DNA of 30,318 bases from JBAWWY01 sp037144355 (lineage in GTDB: Bacteria > Bacillota > Clostridia > Peptostreptococcales > Anaerovoracaceae). Numbering within the stretch: position 1 is the stretch's first letter; the number at the start of each line of letters is the position of its first letter. Shown in pieces: positions 6,944-14,954 of this stretch. The translations under genes and the position numbers were made by a program. Location of the stretch: contig JBAWWY010000018.1 of assembly GCA_037144355.1 (NCBI GenBank), positions 1-30,318 of the forward strand. The letters are read 5' to 3'. The notes under the pieces were generated by a model, which did not search any database, was not told where the DNA came from, and saw only the letters and a program-made list of their open reading frames with translations.

Positions 6944-7290
6944 CAATTATCACTTCCCATTCCTGATAAGTCTATTACTGTGATGTCAGGCATAATGTTT
7001 GAAGCAAAAGCCTCGTAATGGACTATATATTTTTTATGGTCGATTATCAAACCATAATGGTTCTCAAGATAAGCAATGTTCGGAGCATACATCCCCTCCA
7101 CGGCATAGCATTCTATGGATGCCCTGTTAATGGCATTTTGCAAATAGGAATAACCTTCCTTGTCTGCAGAGTTTCTTGCTTCATTTAAACCAAAGACTAG
7201 AAATAATAACAGAAGCACTGAAATAACAATAGGAAGAGCAAGTTCCCGCAAGTATGAAGTTTTGTCTTTGAACGTCTTGTTAAATAACAT
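6943..7290 (-). CDS. Single-pass membrane protein of the pilus operon
   Basis: The 115-residue protein has one transmembrane helix (ALPIVISVLLLLFLVFGL) and a small outer domain with CYAVEGMYAP, YLENHYGL and FASNIMPDI. Similar small proteins accompany pilC and DUF4860 genes in Clostridia as far as I recall, with no assigned function. The frame opens at a TTG (7311) just after the pilC stop. The ATG at 7290 is preferred because GAGGAG lies about eleven bases upstream. It is coupled to the next gene by the TGATG overlap. Confidence 0.7.
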   Translation of the reverse strand: MLFNKTFKDKTSYLRELALPIVISVLLLLFLVFGLNEARNSADKEGYSYLQNAINRASIECYAVEGMYAPNIAYLENHYGLIIDHKKYIVHYEAFASNIMPDITVIDLSGMGSDN

Positions 7291-7311
7291 CGTCTCTGAA
7301 ACTCCTCGCAA

Positions 7312-8367
7312 CTATCCGATTTGTGACATTACCCCCATTAATGGAAGCATGACTGAAATCAAAATTATACCAACAAGAACTGACAGAACCCCTACAGAAA
7401 TGGGCTCAATCAGAGATACTCTTTTTACAAGATGACTCTGCACCTCTTCTTCATAAGAATCCGCGACCTTCTTCATAACTATATCCAAAGAACCGGCTTT
7501 AAATCCAAGGCTAATCATACTGATTGCAAAATTTGGGAATAAGTCGGATTTGTAAAGCGCATCAATAAATGAAGTGTTGTTTTTGATTAAAAGTATGCTA
7601 CTGTTGACCTTCTCCTTGATATGTGTATTTCCAATAACGGAAGTAGAGAGCTCCATAGCATGTTCGGTGTCGAGACCGCTGGCCAACATCATGGCCATGG
7701 AGGAAGTGAATCTGGAGAGGGAGATCTTCTCGGATAATTTTCCCCTTGATAAAAATCCAGAAAAGAATTTCAAGCCCTTTTCGGTTTTGGATGAAATGAA
7801 GATTATAAGAAGAATTAAAGCTAAAATTCCTAGGATGATAAAAGAATATTTACCCAAAGCCATTCCAATGTTCATTATATTTACGGCAAAAGGGGACATT
7901 GTAGTCCCAAGGCTTTTAAATACTTCCGAAAAAATTGGGAGTACCTTGATAGAAAGTACCATCATGACGAGAGTCATCATTAGAATTAGAATAGTCGGGT
8001 AAACCACAGCGCTTTTAATATTTTCCTTCAGGTCCGCCTCCCGGCTATAAAACTCAGACAATGCCTGCATAGCATCATCCAGCTTGCCAGATTCAGAGCC
8101 GATATTTATCATGTTGCCTACATATTCGGGGAAGGCGCCTGTATTTTGAATAGCGCTATATAATGTTTTATTGTCTGTGACATCATTTGCAATGAATTTT
8201 AATATTCCCTGAAGCCAGGAATCGGATACATTTTCGCAAAGCAAACCAAGTCCATGATGAAGTGGAAGCCCAGATTTCAATATAATGCTTATCTGGTCGC
8301 AAAAAACTGAAAGCTCTCTTGCTGTTAATTGTTTTGATCTCTTTTGTCTCTTTATTAAATCAGACAT
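7312..8367 (-). CDS. pilC: Type IV pilus inner-membrane platform protein PilC/GspF
   Basis: The 351-residue protein belongs to the type II secretion F family. It has two repeated cytoplasmic domains, each starting with FCDQISIILKSGLPL- or FTSSMAMMLASGLDT-like sequence, and three hydrophobic membrane segments (about residues 115-140, 170-190 and 320-345). The platform anchors the pilus motor at the membrane and takes pilin subunits. Two adjacent ATGs follow GGGAGG; the second (8367) has the better spacing. It heads the compact run of pilus genes, 36 bases after the sortase stop. Confidence 0.93.
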   Translation of the reverse strand: MSDLIKRQKRSKQLTARELSVFCDQISIILKSGLPLHHGLGLLCENVSDSWLQGILKFIANDVTDNKTLYSAIQNTGAFPEYVGNMINIGSESGKLDDAMQALSEFYSREADLKENIKSAVVYPTILILMMTLVMMVLSIKVLPIFSEVFKSLGTTMSPFAVNIMNIGMALGKYSFIILGILALILLIIFISSKTEKGLKFFSGFLSRGKLSEKISLSRFTSSMAMMLASGLDTEHAMELSTSVIGNTHIKEKVNSSILLIKNNTSFIDALYKSDLFPNFAISMISLGFKAGSLDIVMKKVADSYEEEVQSHLVKRVSLIEPISVGVLSVLVGIILISVMLPLMGVMSQIG

Positions 8368-8403
8368 CATATCCTCCCAAGATTAAATTTTTCATTCAAC
8401 CTT

Positions 8404-9057
8404 TTACTCAACAAGTTTCGCATGGATAATCAAACGGTGTGTTGCAATTCTAATCGGGGTACATGTTATTAATGTCAATATCTTATCTGTTTCATTCTTA
8501 TTTAAAACCGAAGTATCTTCCGGCAAAACTACTAACTTTTCATAAACTTCATAAGTAAAGTTTTTCTTTTTATAGACTATCGTAACCTTGTCTCCAATTT
8601 CAAGTTCGTCAAGACGGTTGAAATAGGATCCGAAAGTATAATTCCTATGTCCGGCAATTGCGCAATTACCAATTTCACCTGGCATGGCAGTACCTGGGAT
8701 ATGCCCAGTTCCGAGTCTAAGATCGGCCTTTTTAACACCTTCAACTAGAAGCAGATCTTCGTCAATCTTTGGAATCTGAGTCCTGCCAAGAACTTTAGCC
8801 TTATATGCCGGTGCTGCAGGAGTTACAACAGCAGGAGTAGTGGGCTCGGTGCCAGTTAAATCCAAAGCCTGTAGGTCTACAAATGTGCTTTGAAGTTCCT
8901 CATAGGAATCCTCAGCAGATTGGGAGCCATTAAGGTAGTCTTGATATAATTTCTCTTCCTCGTAGTATGTATAAGCTCGACCGGCAAAGGGGATAATAAT
9001 GATTATTATTCCTATCACAATCAGCCAGGTAGAAAATTTTGAAAAAACTTTTTTCAC
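8404..9057 (-). CDS. Sortase, class D-like
   Basis: The 217-residue membrane-anchored transpeptidase has an N-terminal transmembrane helix (residues 10-26), a Pro/Thr-rich linker (about 68-86) and a catalytic domain with His137 in AGHRN, Cys199 in TLITCTP and Arg208 in ATHRL. These match the sortase triad, and the TLITCTP context fits class D or E better than class A. The longest frame begins at a TTG (9102) overlapping the upstream stop. I choose GTG 9057 because GAAGGAAG lies seven bases before it and the protein then starts directly at the membrane anchor. No sorting-signal protein is completely visible in the window; the truncated vWA protein at the left edge is the obvious candidate substrate. 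Confidence 0.88.
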   Translation of the reverse strand: MKKVFSKFSTWLIVIGIIIIIIPFAGRAYTYYEEEKLYQDYLNGSQSAEDSYEELQSTFVDLQALDLTGTEPTTPAVVTPAAPAYKAKVLGRTQIPKIDEDLLLVEGVKKADLRLGTGHIPGTAMPGEIGNCAIAGHRNYTFGSYFNRLDELEIGDKVTIVYKKKNFTYEVYEKLVVLPEDTSVLNKNETDKILTLITCTPIRIATHRLIIHAKLVE

Positions 9058-9098
9058 CGTATAACTTCCTTCTTTAGTTGTCTTGTACTGCGGAATTT

Positions 9099-10346
9099 TC
9101 AATCGATGCTATTAATTGCTTCAGCTAATTTAGTCGCAAGTATTCTTCCGTCGGATTCTTTGATTGCAGAGATAGCTATTCTTATGCCGCCATCCATAGG
9201 TACTGTGAAAATTCCGCTATCCTGAAGACGGATTGAAATATCGTCTACCTTCTTGCAAGGTACTGTGATGAAGAAACCGGCATCGAAAGGGCAAGTTTTC
9301 AAAGAAACCTGTTTTGCAGTTTCAATAAACGCCTTGCAGCGACTTTCAAGTAAATAATTAAAAACTTTTCTTTCAGCTAGGACTTTTTTATAAAGAAGAT
9401 CATCTTGAAAGATTTTAGAAAGCGTCATCATTGCAGGCCTTGTTCCGTTGGACCAAGTCCCTCTATTTGAATACAGTGAAACCATATTGAACTCTTCTAC
9501 AATTTCCTTGCTTCTGCTTAGGCAAATGCTCGCTCCACTTCTCATTCCATATAGAGTATATCCTTTTGACATGCTAAAGCCAAATATAACCAGTATGTTT
9601 TCGGGCATATTTGAAAGCTTCGGAATAAACTCCCTGCATTTATCTGAGTCGCCAGCAAAATCAATGTAGGCAATATCCACAAAAAGAATAAGTTTTTTTG
9701 ATCTGTCTTTTGCTTTTTCCTTTAGTACTCCTACGACATTGTCCCAATCCCCCAGGGATGGACTAAAGCCTGTAGGATTATGAGCTGGGGCATTAAATAT
9801 AAAAATCAAACTATCCTGCACTGAAAGAATCTCGGACAATTTACTGTCAAGAGAAGGGATATTGAAGTTTCCACTTTCATCAAACATGGTAAATGTCGCT
9901 ATTTTTCTCTCCAATTCGCCAGCGATGGTTTGGTATGGGCTCCAGTGCCAGTCGGATGTTAAAACCTTGTCGAAACGTTTCGAATAATTTTGTATCGTGC
10001 TTCTGATGGCACCAGTGCCACCTGGCGTCGCAATTGCTTCGGTATATCCTTCAGGACTATAATTCCCAAAGGCTGCCTTCTTAGCACTTTCCAAGAAAGC
10101 CGGCACTCCTCCAATAGGGGCATAATCAGCAAACTCATCTGGTTTCAGACTTCGTAAAATGTCTACAACTGTTGGCAAAACCAACAGATTACCATCATCA
10201 TCAAGAAGTGAACCTATGGTGGCATTTATAACATTTTCCTTGCCAATTTTCCCCGCCAAATCCTGGGCAAGCTTGTTTATACTGAAAATCTTGTCGCCCT
10301 TGGGGATCGTTCTTCCGTTTTGTTCTGCCATAATGAAATTCGCCAT
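9099..10346 (-). CDS. PLP-dependent aminotransferase, class I/II
   Basis: The 415-residue fold-type I aminotransferase keeps its cofactor residues: NPTG in FNAPAHNPTG, the Asp of LILFVDIAYIDF, the PLP lysine in GFSMSKGYTLYGMRSG, and an Arg near the C-terminus (GGIRIAIS) of the kind that binds the substrate carboxylate. It resembles aspartate/aromatic amino acid aminotransferases; the exact substrate is unclear. The ATG at 10346 follows GAGGTG with eight-base spacing, and a strong promoter lies upstream (10384-10412). No terminator separates it from the sortase gene 41 bases downstream, so the pilus genes may be read from this promoter. Confidence 0.85.
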   Translation of the reverse strand: MANFIMAEQNGRTIPKGDKIFSINKLAQDLAGKIGKENVINATIGSLLDDDGNLLVLPTVVDILRSLKPDEFADYAPIGGVPAFLESAKKAAFGNYSPEGYTEAIATPGGTGAIRSTIQNYSKRFDKVLTSDWHWSPYQTIAGELERKIATFTMFDESGNFNIPSLDSKLSEILSVQDSLIFIFNAPAHNPTGFSPSLGDWDNVVGVLKEKAKDRSKKLILFVDIAYIDFAGDSDKCREFIPKLSNMPENILVIFGFSMSKGYTLYGMRSGASICLSRSKEIVEEFNMVSLYSNRGTWSNGTRPAMMTLSKIFQDDLLYKKVLAERKVFNYLLESRCKAFIETAKQVSLKTCPFDAGFFITVPCKKVDDISIRLQDSGIFTVPMDGGIRIAISAIKESDGRILATKLAEAINSID

Positions 10347-10383
10347 AATTCTTCACCTCGTATTTTTATCTTTATTTTACATT

Positions 10384-10412
10384 ATTATAGTTGTTTCAAA
10401 GGTTTTCGGCAA
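10384..10412 (-). promoter_or_regulatory. Promoter of the aminotransferase/pilus operon
   Basis: On the minus strand TTGCCG (10412-10407) and TATAAT (10389-10384) are separated by 17 bp. It is the only strong minus-strand promoter seen upstream of the sortase and pilus genes. Confidence 0.75.
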
Positions 10413-10421
10413 GAAATTTGT

Positions 10422-10427
10422 TATAAT
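10422..10427 (+). promoter_or_regulatory. Possible -10 element for the LrgA/LrgB-type pair
   Basis: TATAAT on the plus strand lies 43 bp before the lrgA-like ATG. No good -35 is seen 16-18 bp upstream. It sits upstream of, and back to back with, the minus-strand aminotransferase promoter, so the two transcripts may interfere. Confidence 0.4.
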
Positions 10428-10470
10428 TGTAAGCAAAATGTGATATATATTTAACTTGAAAGGATCTACT

Positions 10471-10830
10471 ATGTTTATCAAACAATTTCTAATAATATTG
10501 ACGCCCCTCTTCCTGGGCTATTTTATTTCCACATATACTCATCTGCCTTTGCCGTCAAACGTAATCGGGCTCGTGATACTTTTCCTATTCCTAATATTTG
10601 GGATAGTAAAACTAAAGTGGGTGGAGGAAACAGCGGAATGGATTTTGAGATATTTGGCGCTGTTTTTTGTGGTGCCAACAGTAGGAATAATGGTGCATTT
10701 CAACCTACTTTCTAAGCAGGCAGTACAAATATTCGTACCACTTCTCTTAAGCATACTTATTGGGCTGTTCGTATCGGGAAAGGTAACAGAGTTGCTTATC
10801 AGAAAGTCAAAGGGTGGATGGAATGAATAA
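10471..10830 (+). CDS. lrgA: CidA/LrgA-family holin-like membrane protein
   Basis: The 119-residue protein has four predicted membrane helices and the family segment LPLPSNVIGLVILFLFL near the N-terminus, followed by FFVVPTVGIM. CidA/LrgA proteins act with CidB/LrgB partners in membrane permeability control, autolysis regulation and, in some bacteria, pyruvate or other organic acid export. The ATG at 10471 is preferred over a TTG at 10456 because AAAGGATC is correctly spaced before it. The partner gene overlaps its 3' end. With a fermentative pyruvate-based metabolism, organic acid transport is a plausible role but is not proven by sequence. Confidence 0.88.
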   Translation: MFIKQFLIILTPLFLGYFISTYTHLPLPSNVIGLVILFLFLIFGIVKLKWVEETAEWILRYLALFFVVPTVGIMVHFNLLSKQAVQIFVPLLLSILIGLFVSGKVTELLIRKSKGGWNE

Positions 10831-11527
10831 CGTTAAAGAAATTCTTTTGTCAAATCCCATATTCGGTCTACTTCTTACTTTGTTTTGTTATTACATAGGA
10901 ACGAAAATCCACAAAGTTCTCGGCTGGTCATTTCTCCAGCCAATAGTAATTGCGACAATTATGATCATTATATTTTTGAAAAATGTGGGGATTTCATTTG
11001 AAGAATATCACGCGCAAAATCAATTGCTGAATTATATGCTGCCGGTAACCGCAGTGGCCTTGGCAATACCTCTATATAAAAACTTCCATATATTGAAGAG
11101 GCATAGTTTCCCGCTGATGATGGGAATATCCGCAGGTACAATCACCACCATGCTTTCCGTCGTGGTATTTGGAAAATTATTTGGAGCTGACAAGGTTCTG
11201 ATTGCAAGCATGCTTCCGAAGAGCGCAACAAATCCAATAGCTATTGAGGTTTCTTCCATTATTGGGGGGATACCATCTCTAACAGTTGCCTTGGTAGTAA
11301 TAACAGGAATTTTTGGTGGAACTTTCGGTCCTGAGCTTCTTAATCTGTTCAGAATTAAAAGCCCCATAGCTAGAGGAATAGCAATCGGCAGCATGAGCCA
11401 TGCTGTCGGCACCGCACGTGCATTTAAAGAGGGAGAGATTGAAGGTGCCATGAGCAGCCTTGCAATGGCCATTTCTGGAACATTGACGGCAATCCTTTCT
11501 CCTTTATTTCTTTTCCTATTTTTATAA
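10823..11527 (+). CDS. lrgB: LrgB/CidB-family membrane protein
   Basis: The 234-residue polytopic protein matches LrgB: LPVTAVALAIPLYKN, MLPKSATNPIAIEVS (usually PKSVTTPIA), GGIFG-like GIFGGTFGP, and GIAIGSMSHAVGTARA near the C-terminus. It is the usual partner of the LrgA-like protein encoded just upstream; the genes overlap by eight bases. The ATG at 10823 is chosen over a GTG three codons earlier because it sits correctly behind AGGGTGG. Confidence 0.93.
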   Translation: MNNVKEILLSNPIFGLLLTLFCYYIGTKIHKVLGWSFLQPIVIATIMIIIFLKNVGISFEEYHAQNQLLNYMLPVTAVALAIPLYKNFHILKRHSFPLMMGISAGTITTMLSVVVFGKLFGADKVLIASMLPKSATNPIAIEVSSIIGGIPSLTVALVVITGIFGGTFGPELLNLFRIKSPIARGIAIGSMSHAVGTARAFKEGEIEGAMSSLAMAISGTLTAILSPLFLFLFL

Positions 11528-11585
11528 ATTGATTGAAAAGGACCATAGGTTTATGTATAATAAAGGGTAAGATTTTTTGAAATTA
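11107..11585 (+). other. Placeholder corrected in the next entry: mreB leader stem-loop
   Basis: The coordinates of this line are not usable; see the stem-loop at 11585-11607. Confidence 0.01.
11533..11561 (+). promoter_or_regulatory. Promoter of mreB
   Basis: TTGAAA (11533-11538) and TATAAT (11556-11561) have a 17-bp spacer. Transcription would start near 11568, giving a leader of about 100 nt. Confidence 0.78.
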
Positions 11586-11607
11586 GCCGATTTGTTTGAA
11601 ATCGGTT
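11585..11607 (+). promoter_or_regulatory. Stem-loop in the mreB leader
   Basis: CCGATTT (11587-11593) pairs perfectly with AAATCGG (11599-11605) across a five-base loop; two further pairs (one G-U) extend the stem. No T run follows, so it is not a terminator. It may stabilise the leader or bind a factor. Confidence 0.6.
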
Positions 11608-11664
11608 CAAAGATATTTATTTGATTTGCATTTGCAAGTAAAAAATTAAGAGGAGTGATTGGTT

Positions 11665-12687
11665 TTGGGAATGACACAGGAAGTTGGAATAGATCTTGGG
11701 ACAGCTAATGTTTTAGTATACATTAAAGGGAAGGGCATAGTTTTAAACGAACCCTCGGTTGTAGCTATAAATAGGGACACAAATGAAATTCTTTCCGTTG
11801 GGGAAGAAGCCAGGCAGATGCTTGGAAGAACACCGGCAAATATTGTAGCGATTCGTCCCCTTAAGGACGGAGTTATTTCGGATTACGATGTAACTGAAAA
11901 AATGCTCAAATACTTTATAAAGAAGACTTGCGGCAATGGAAGGTTTTTCAAACCTAGAATAATGGTTTGCGTTCCAAGCGGAGTTACAGAAGTTGAAAAG
12001 AGGGCAGTAAGGGAAGCAGCTACACAGGCTGGAGGCAAAGCGGTCTACTTGATTGAAGAACCAATTGCAGCGGCAATCGGAGCTGGGCTTGACATCAGCA
12101 AACCTGATGGTGTAATGATAATAGACATCGGTGGAGGAACAACGGATATAGCCGTAATATCACTTGGAGGGATTGTAGCCAGCACATCTGTTAAGATGGC
12201 GGGAGATAAATTCGACGAAGCGATTATTAAATACATGAGAAAAGAACATAAGCTCTATATCGGTGAAAGAACTGCCGAAGAGTTGAAGATTACCATAGGC
12301 ACCGCATATCCAAGAGAAGAAATTGTCGTAAAGGAATGCAGGGGAAGAGACTTAATAACAGGTCTTCCAAAGTCGATTGAGATTACATCGAAAGAAATGC
12401 TGGAAGCTTTGGATGAGCCACTTCAGGTGATTTGTGAAGCTGTCCATTCAGTACTTGAGAGAACCCCGCCGGAAATCGCTGCAGACATTAGCAGCAGCGG
12501 AATAGTAATAACAGGTGGAGGAGCGCTCCTTTACGGAATGGATAAGAGAATTTCAGAAAGAACCGGAATTCCAGTAATCGTCGCAGATGATCCAAAATCC
12601 TGTGTTGCATATGGAACAGGCAAAGCTCTAGATTCCTTGGAAATGATTGAATCTAATCAAATGAACAAAAGGAAGCCATATATTTAA
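11665..12687 (+). CDS. mreB: MreB/Mbl-family bacterial actin
   Basis: The protein of about 340 residues has the actin ATPase motifs of MreB: GIDLGTANVLVY (phosphate 1), IIDIGGGTTDIAV (phosphate 2) and ITGGGALLYGMD (adenosine). It polymerises beneath the membrane and guides side-wall peptidoglycan synthesis in rods. No mreC or mreD follows and a terminator closes the unit, so it resembles the stand-alone Mbl-type paralogue. The start is uncertain: TTG 11665 has the best spacing (nine bases) from AGGAG, while ATG 11671 and TTG 11659 are alternatives that change only the first few residues. It has its own promoter. Confidence 0.93.
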   Translation: MGMTQEVGIDLGTANVLVYIKGKGIVLNEPSVVAINRDTNEILSVGEEARQMLGRTPANIVAIRPLKDGVISDYDVTEKMLKYFIKKTCGNGRFFKPRIMVCVPSGVTEVEKRAVREAATQAGGKAVYLIEEPIAAAIGAGLDISKPDGVMIIDIGGGTTDIAVISLGGIVASTSVKMAGDKFDEAIIKYMRKEHKLYIGERTAEELKITIGTAYPREEIVVKECRGRDLITGLPKSIEITSKEMLEALDEPLQVICEAVHSVLERTPPEIAADISSSGIVITGGGALLYGMDKRISERTGIPVIVADDPKSCVAYGTGKALDSLEMIESNQMNKRKPYI

Positions 12688-12693
12688 AGGTTT

Positions 12694-12719
12694 AAAAGCT
12701 CTCTTATGAGAGCTTTTTT
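12694..12719 (+). terminator. Intrinsic terminator after mreB
   Basis: AAAAGCTCTC pairs with GAGAGCTTTT around a TTAT loop, and two more T residues follow. It is strong and correctly oriented for mreB. Confidence 0.9.
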
Positions 12720-12722
12720 CAA

Positions 12723-12749
12723 TTGACAATACAAACGACAATATAAAAT
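12723..12749 (+). promoter_or_regulatory. Possible promoter of the RNA methyltransferase gene
   Basis: A perfect TTGACA (12723-12728) is followed only by imperfectly spaced AT-rich hexamers (TATAAA at 12742, TAAAAT at 12744, spacers 13 and 15). It is the best candidate between the mreB terminator and the next start codon. Confidence 0.35.
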
Positions 12750-12791
12750 AAATATTAAAGATAATGAAAATTTTCCAAATAGGAGGAACTT

Positions 12792-13946
12792 ATGAAAAAA
12801 CTTGAATTGATTGCAACAGCAACTTTTGGAGTGGAGGCAGTGGTTAAAAGAGAAATTGAGGAACTGGGTTACGAAATAATAAAATCTGAAGATGCGAAGA
12901 TTACTTTTGGCGGAGATGAAGAGGCAATTGTAAAGTCAAATCTCTGGCTTAGATGCGCGGATAGGATACTCTTAAAGATGGGAGAATTTGAAGCTAGGAC
13001 TTTTGAGGATTTGTTTCAGGGAACAAAAGCACTTCCTTGGGAAGAATGGATTACTGAAGATGGCAAATTCACCGTAAACGGTAGCTCAGTAAAATCTGAT
13101 CTTTTCAGTATATCAGACTGCCAATCCATAGTGAAAAAGGCCATCGTTGAAAGGCTTAAACAACATTACAAGACTGACTGGTTTAAAGAAACCGGAGCGG
13201 AATTCCCAGTGAAGGTTACGCTTCTCAAAGATCGGGCAACCCTTACAATAGATACAAGCGGAGTAGGACTTCATAAAAGAGGTTACAGGGTTGTGGACGT
13301 AAAGGCGCCTATCAAGGAAACATTGGGTGCAGCCCTTGTTAAGCTCAGCTTCTTCAAGGCTGGAAGACTTCTAGTAGATCCTTTCTGTGGTTCCGGAACC
13401 ATAGCAATTGAAGCGGCAATGATTGCCAAGAATATTGCACCAGGCCTTTCAAGAAAATTCGCAGCAGAGGGATGGCCGGCAATTCCAAAAGAACTTTGGC
13501 AAAGATCAAGAAAAGAAGCTTTTGAAAGCATAGACAATGAAAAAGAAGTCAGAATAATCGCATCTGATATAAGCAAAAGGGCGATTGAAGCCGCTCGGGA
13601 AAATGCTGAAGAAGCTGGCGTACTTGATTGCATTGAGTTTATAACCATGCCGGTGAAGGATTTAGTCGCAAAGGAAGAATTCGGAATAATCATATGCAAT
13701 CCACCATATGGAGAAAGAATTGGAGAAAGAGCCGATCTTGATGAAATATATAGGGATTTGGGGGGCTTTTTCAAACTCAATCCAACATGGTCATTGTATT
13801 TCCTAACTTCCGACAAGGAATTCGAAAAACAGTTTAAAAGAACTCCAGCCGACAGGAGAAGAAAACTTTACAATGGCAGAATCGAAGCTACGTATTACCA
13901 GTACATGGGAGAAAAACCAAAAAATGAGCAAAAAAATCCTTCGTAA
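12792..13946 (+). CDS. THUMP-domain RlmL/YpsC-like RNA guanine-N2 methyltransferase
   Basis: The 384-residue protein has an N-terminal ferredoxin-like/THUMP region (about 1-155) followed by a Rossmann methyltransferase domain. DPFCGSGT (from residue 196) is the SAM-binding loop and NPPYGER (from residue 303) is the catalytic N-methyltransferase motif. It matches the RlmL half of the 23S rRNA G2445 methyltransferase; the fused RlmK domain of the enterobacterial enzyme is absent, as in the Bacillus YpsC type. The ATG at 12792 follows AGGAGGAACTT. The gene appears to be its own unit, with the next gene carrying a strong promoter. Confidence 0.9.
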   Translation: MKKLELIATATFGVEAVVKREIEELGYEIIKSEDAKITFGGDEEAIVKSNLWLRCADRILLKMGEFEARTFEDLFQGTKALPWEEWITEDGKFTVNGSSVKSDLFSISDCQSIVKKAIVERLKQHYKTDWFKETGAEFPVKVTLLKDRATLTIDTSGVGLHKRGYRVVDVKAPIKETLGAALVKLSFFKAGRLLVDPFCGSGTIAIEAAMIAKNIAPGLSRKFAAEGWPAIPKELWQRSRKEAFESIDNEKEVRIIASDISKRAIEAARENAEEAGVLDCIEFITMPVKDLVAKEEFGIIICNPPYGERIGERADLDEIYRDLGGFFKLNPTWSLYFLTSDKEFEKQFKRTPADRRRKLYNGRIEATYYQYMGEKPKNEQKNPS

Positions 13947-13950
13947 ATTA

Positions 13951-13979
13951 TTGACACGTAGTAATGAATACCATATAAT
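13951..13979 (+). promoter_or_regulatory. Consensus promoter of the DUF1836 gene
   Basis: TTGACA (13951-13956) and TATAAT (13974-13979) with a 17-bp spacer are a perfect sigma-A-type match, a few bases after the methyltransferase stop. Confidence 0.88.
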
Positions 13980-14011
13980 TTGGTTGTAAAAAACCACAGG
14001 AGGTATTTAAA

Positions 14012-14758
14012 ATGAGATATGAAGAATATTCAAAAAAAATTATTGAAGAATATTTAAAAGGTTCCCAAATAGGAATCGAAGATTATCCGGATTTTGAACT
14101 TTATGTTGACCAGGCCTCAACTTTTATGAGCCAGAAATTGTCGGCGTATAAAAAAAATGACAAGGACCAGGCTATTACCAATACCATGATTAGAAATTAC
14201 ACTAAGCACAAGATGATGCCAAGCCCTTCCAATAGGAAATATTCCAGGGAGCATCTCATTCTGCTTTCAATGATATTTTATCTAAAGAGAAGTTTCCAAA
14301 TGGATGAGATCGAGAGCCTGATGAAGCCGTTGATTGAAAACTTCAACTCTGAGTTTGACGAAAAGATTGATTTTGCAACAATTTATCAAGGCATATTGGA
14401 TGCGCAAAAGAAGGAAAGATCCAGGCTGCATGATGAATTGAAAGATGAAATCGAGAGTATTAAAAACAGCTTGAACAGATCCGATCTCTCCGACGATGAC
14501 ATGCTTGAAGTATTCATGCTGATTACAAGTCTTTCCATGAAGGCCGATGCCCATAGGCATTTGGCAGAGAGACTGCTTGACGAATATTTTATCAAGCCAT
14601 CAAAGGAAAAGATAAAGGCTGTTAAAAGGCCAAAGATCAAATTCGACAGCAAGGACATTGTACTCCCAAAGGAAGCTCCGATTAAAAAGAAAATAAAAGA
14701 AAAAAAAGCGAAAGAGAAAAAAGCTCCAAAAGGGGAAATCCTAGAGGATATAAATTAG
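14012..14758 (+). CDS. DUF1836 protein with helix-turn-helix-like N-terminus and basic tail
   Basis: The 248-residue protein carries the DUF1836 signature (ELYVDQASTFM, MIRNYTKHKMMPSP, YSREHLILLSMIFYLKR), a MerR-like helix-turn-helix fold, in its first 125 residues. A helical middle follows, and then a very Lys-rich C-terminal tail (PIKKKIKEKKAKEKKAPK) that could bind nucleic acid. It is probably a cytoplasmic DNA-binding protein with unknown targets. The ATG at 14012 follows CAGGAGG. The consensus promoter and dedicated terminator make it a single-gene unit with strong predicted expression. Confidence 0.85.
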   Translation: MRYEEYSKKIIEEYLKGSQIGIEDYPDFELYVDQASTFMSQKLSAYKKNDKDQAITNTMIRNYTKHKMMPSPSNRKYSREHLILLSMIFYLKRSFQMDEIESLMKPLIENFNSEFDEKIDFATIYQGILDAQKKERSRLHDELKDEIESIKNSLNRSDLSDDDMLEVFMLITSLSMKADAHRHLAERLLDEYFIKPSKEKIKAVKRPKIKFDSKDIVLPKEAPIKKKIKEKKAKEKKAPKGEILEDIN

Positions 14759-14797
14759 TTTATACAAAATAACAGAATATAAATTAAATATTAAGTG

Positions 14798-14830
14798 AAA
14801 AGACGGATTACAAGAAATTCGTCTTTTTTT
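14798..14830 (+). terminator. Intrinsic terminator after the DUF1836 gene
   Basis: AAAAGACG pairs with CGTCTTTT, with partial pairing inside and a run of T residues following. Confidence 0.88.
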
Positions 14831-14849
14831 ATTACCGCGCAAATAGACG

Positions 14850-14878
14850 TTGCATAAATATAAATAAATATGTATAAT
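14850..14878 (+). promoter_or_regulatory. Promoter of the MocR-type regulator
   Basis: TTGCAT (14850-14855) and TATAAT (14873-14878) have a 17-bp spacer, between the preceding terminator and the MocR start. Confidence 0.75.
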
Positions 14879-14954
14879 TATAGAAATGTTTATTTTGAAA
14901 GTTGGTGAAAAAATATGATAATTAAGTTAGAATAGGAGCAAAGGAGTTGTTCTT

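Noticed and set aside
7574..8002. Open frame of 142 codons antisense to pilC
   Set aside because: PilC is intact and conserved on the other strand; nothing supports the antisense frame.
11032..11472. Open frame of 146 codons antisense to lrgB
   Set aside because: The opposite strand encodes a clear LrgB protein; the hydrophobic character of the antisense frame reflects base composition.
11585..11607. One feature line for the mreB leader stem-loop carries a wrong end coordinate (11107) and is marked as a placeholder
   Set aside because: It is an error of mine and should be ignored; the valid entry is 11585-11607.
13283..13816. Open frame of 177 codons on the minus strand inside the methyltransferase gene
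   Set aside because: It is antisense to a well-conserved enzyme (DPFCGSG and NPPY motifs) and has no ribosome site or family features.
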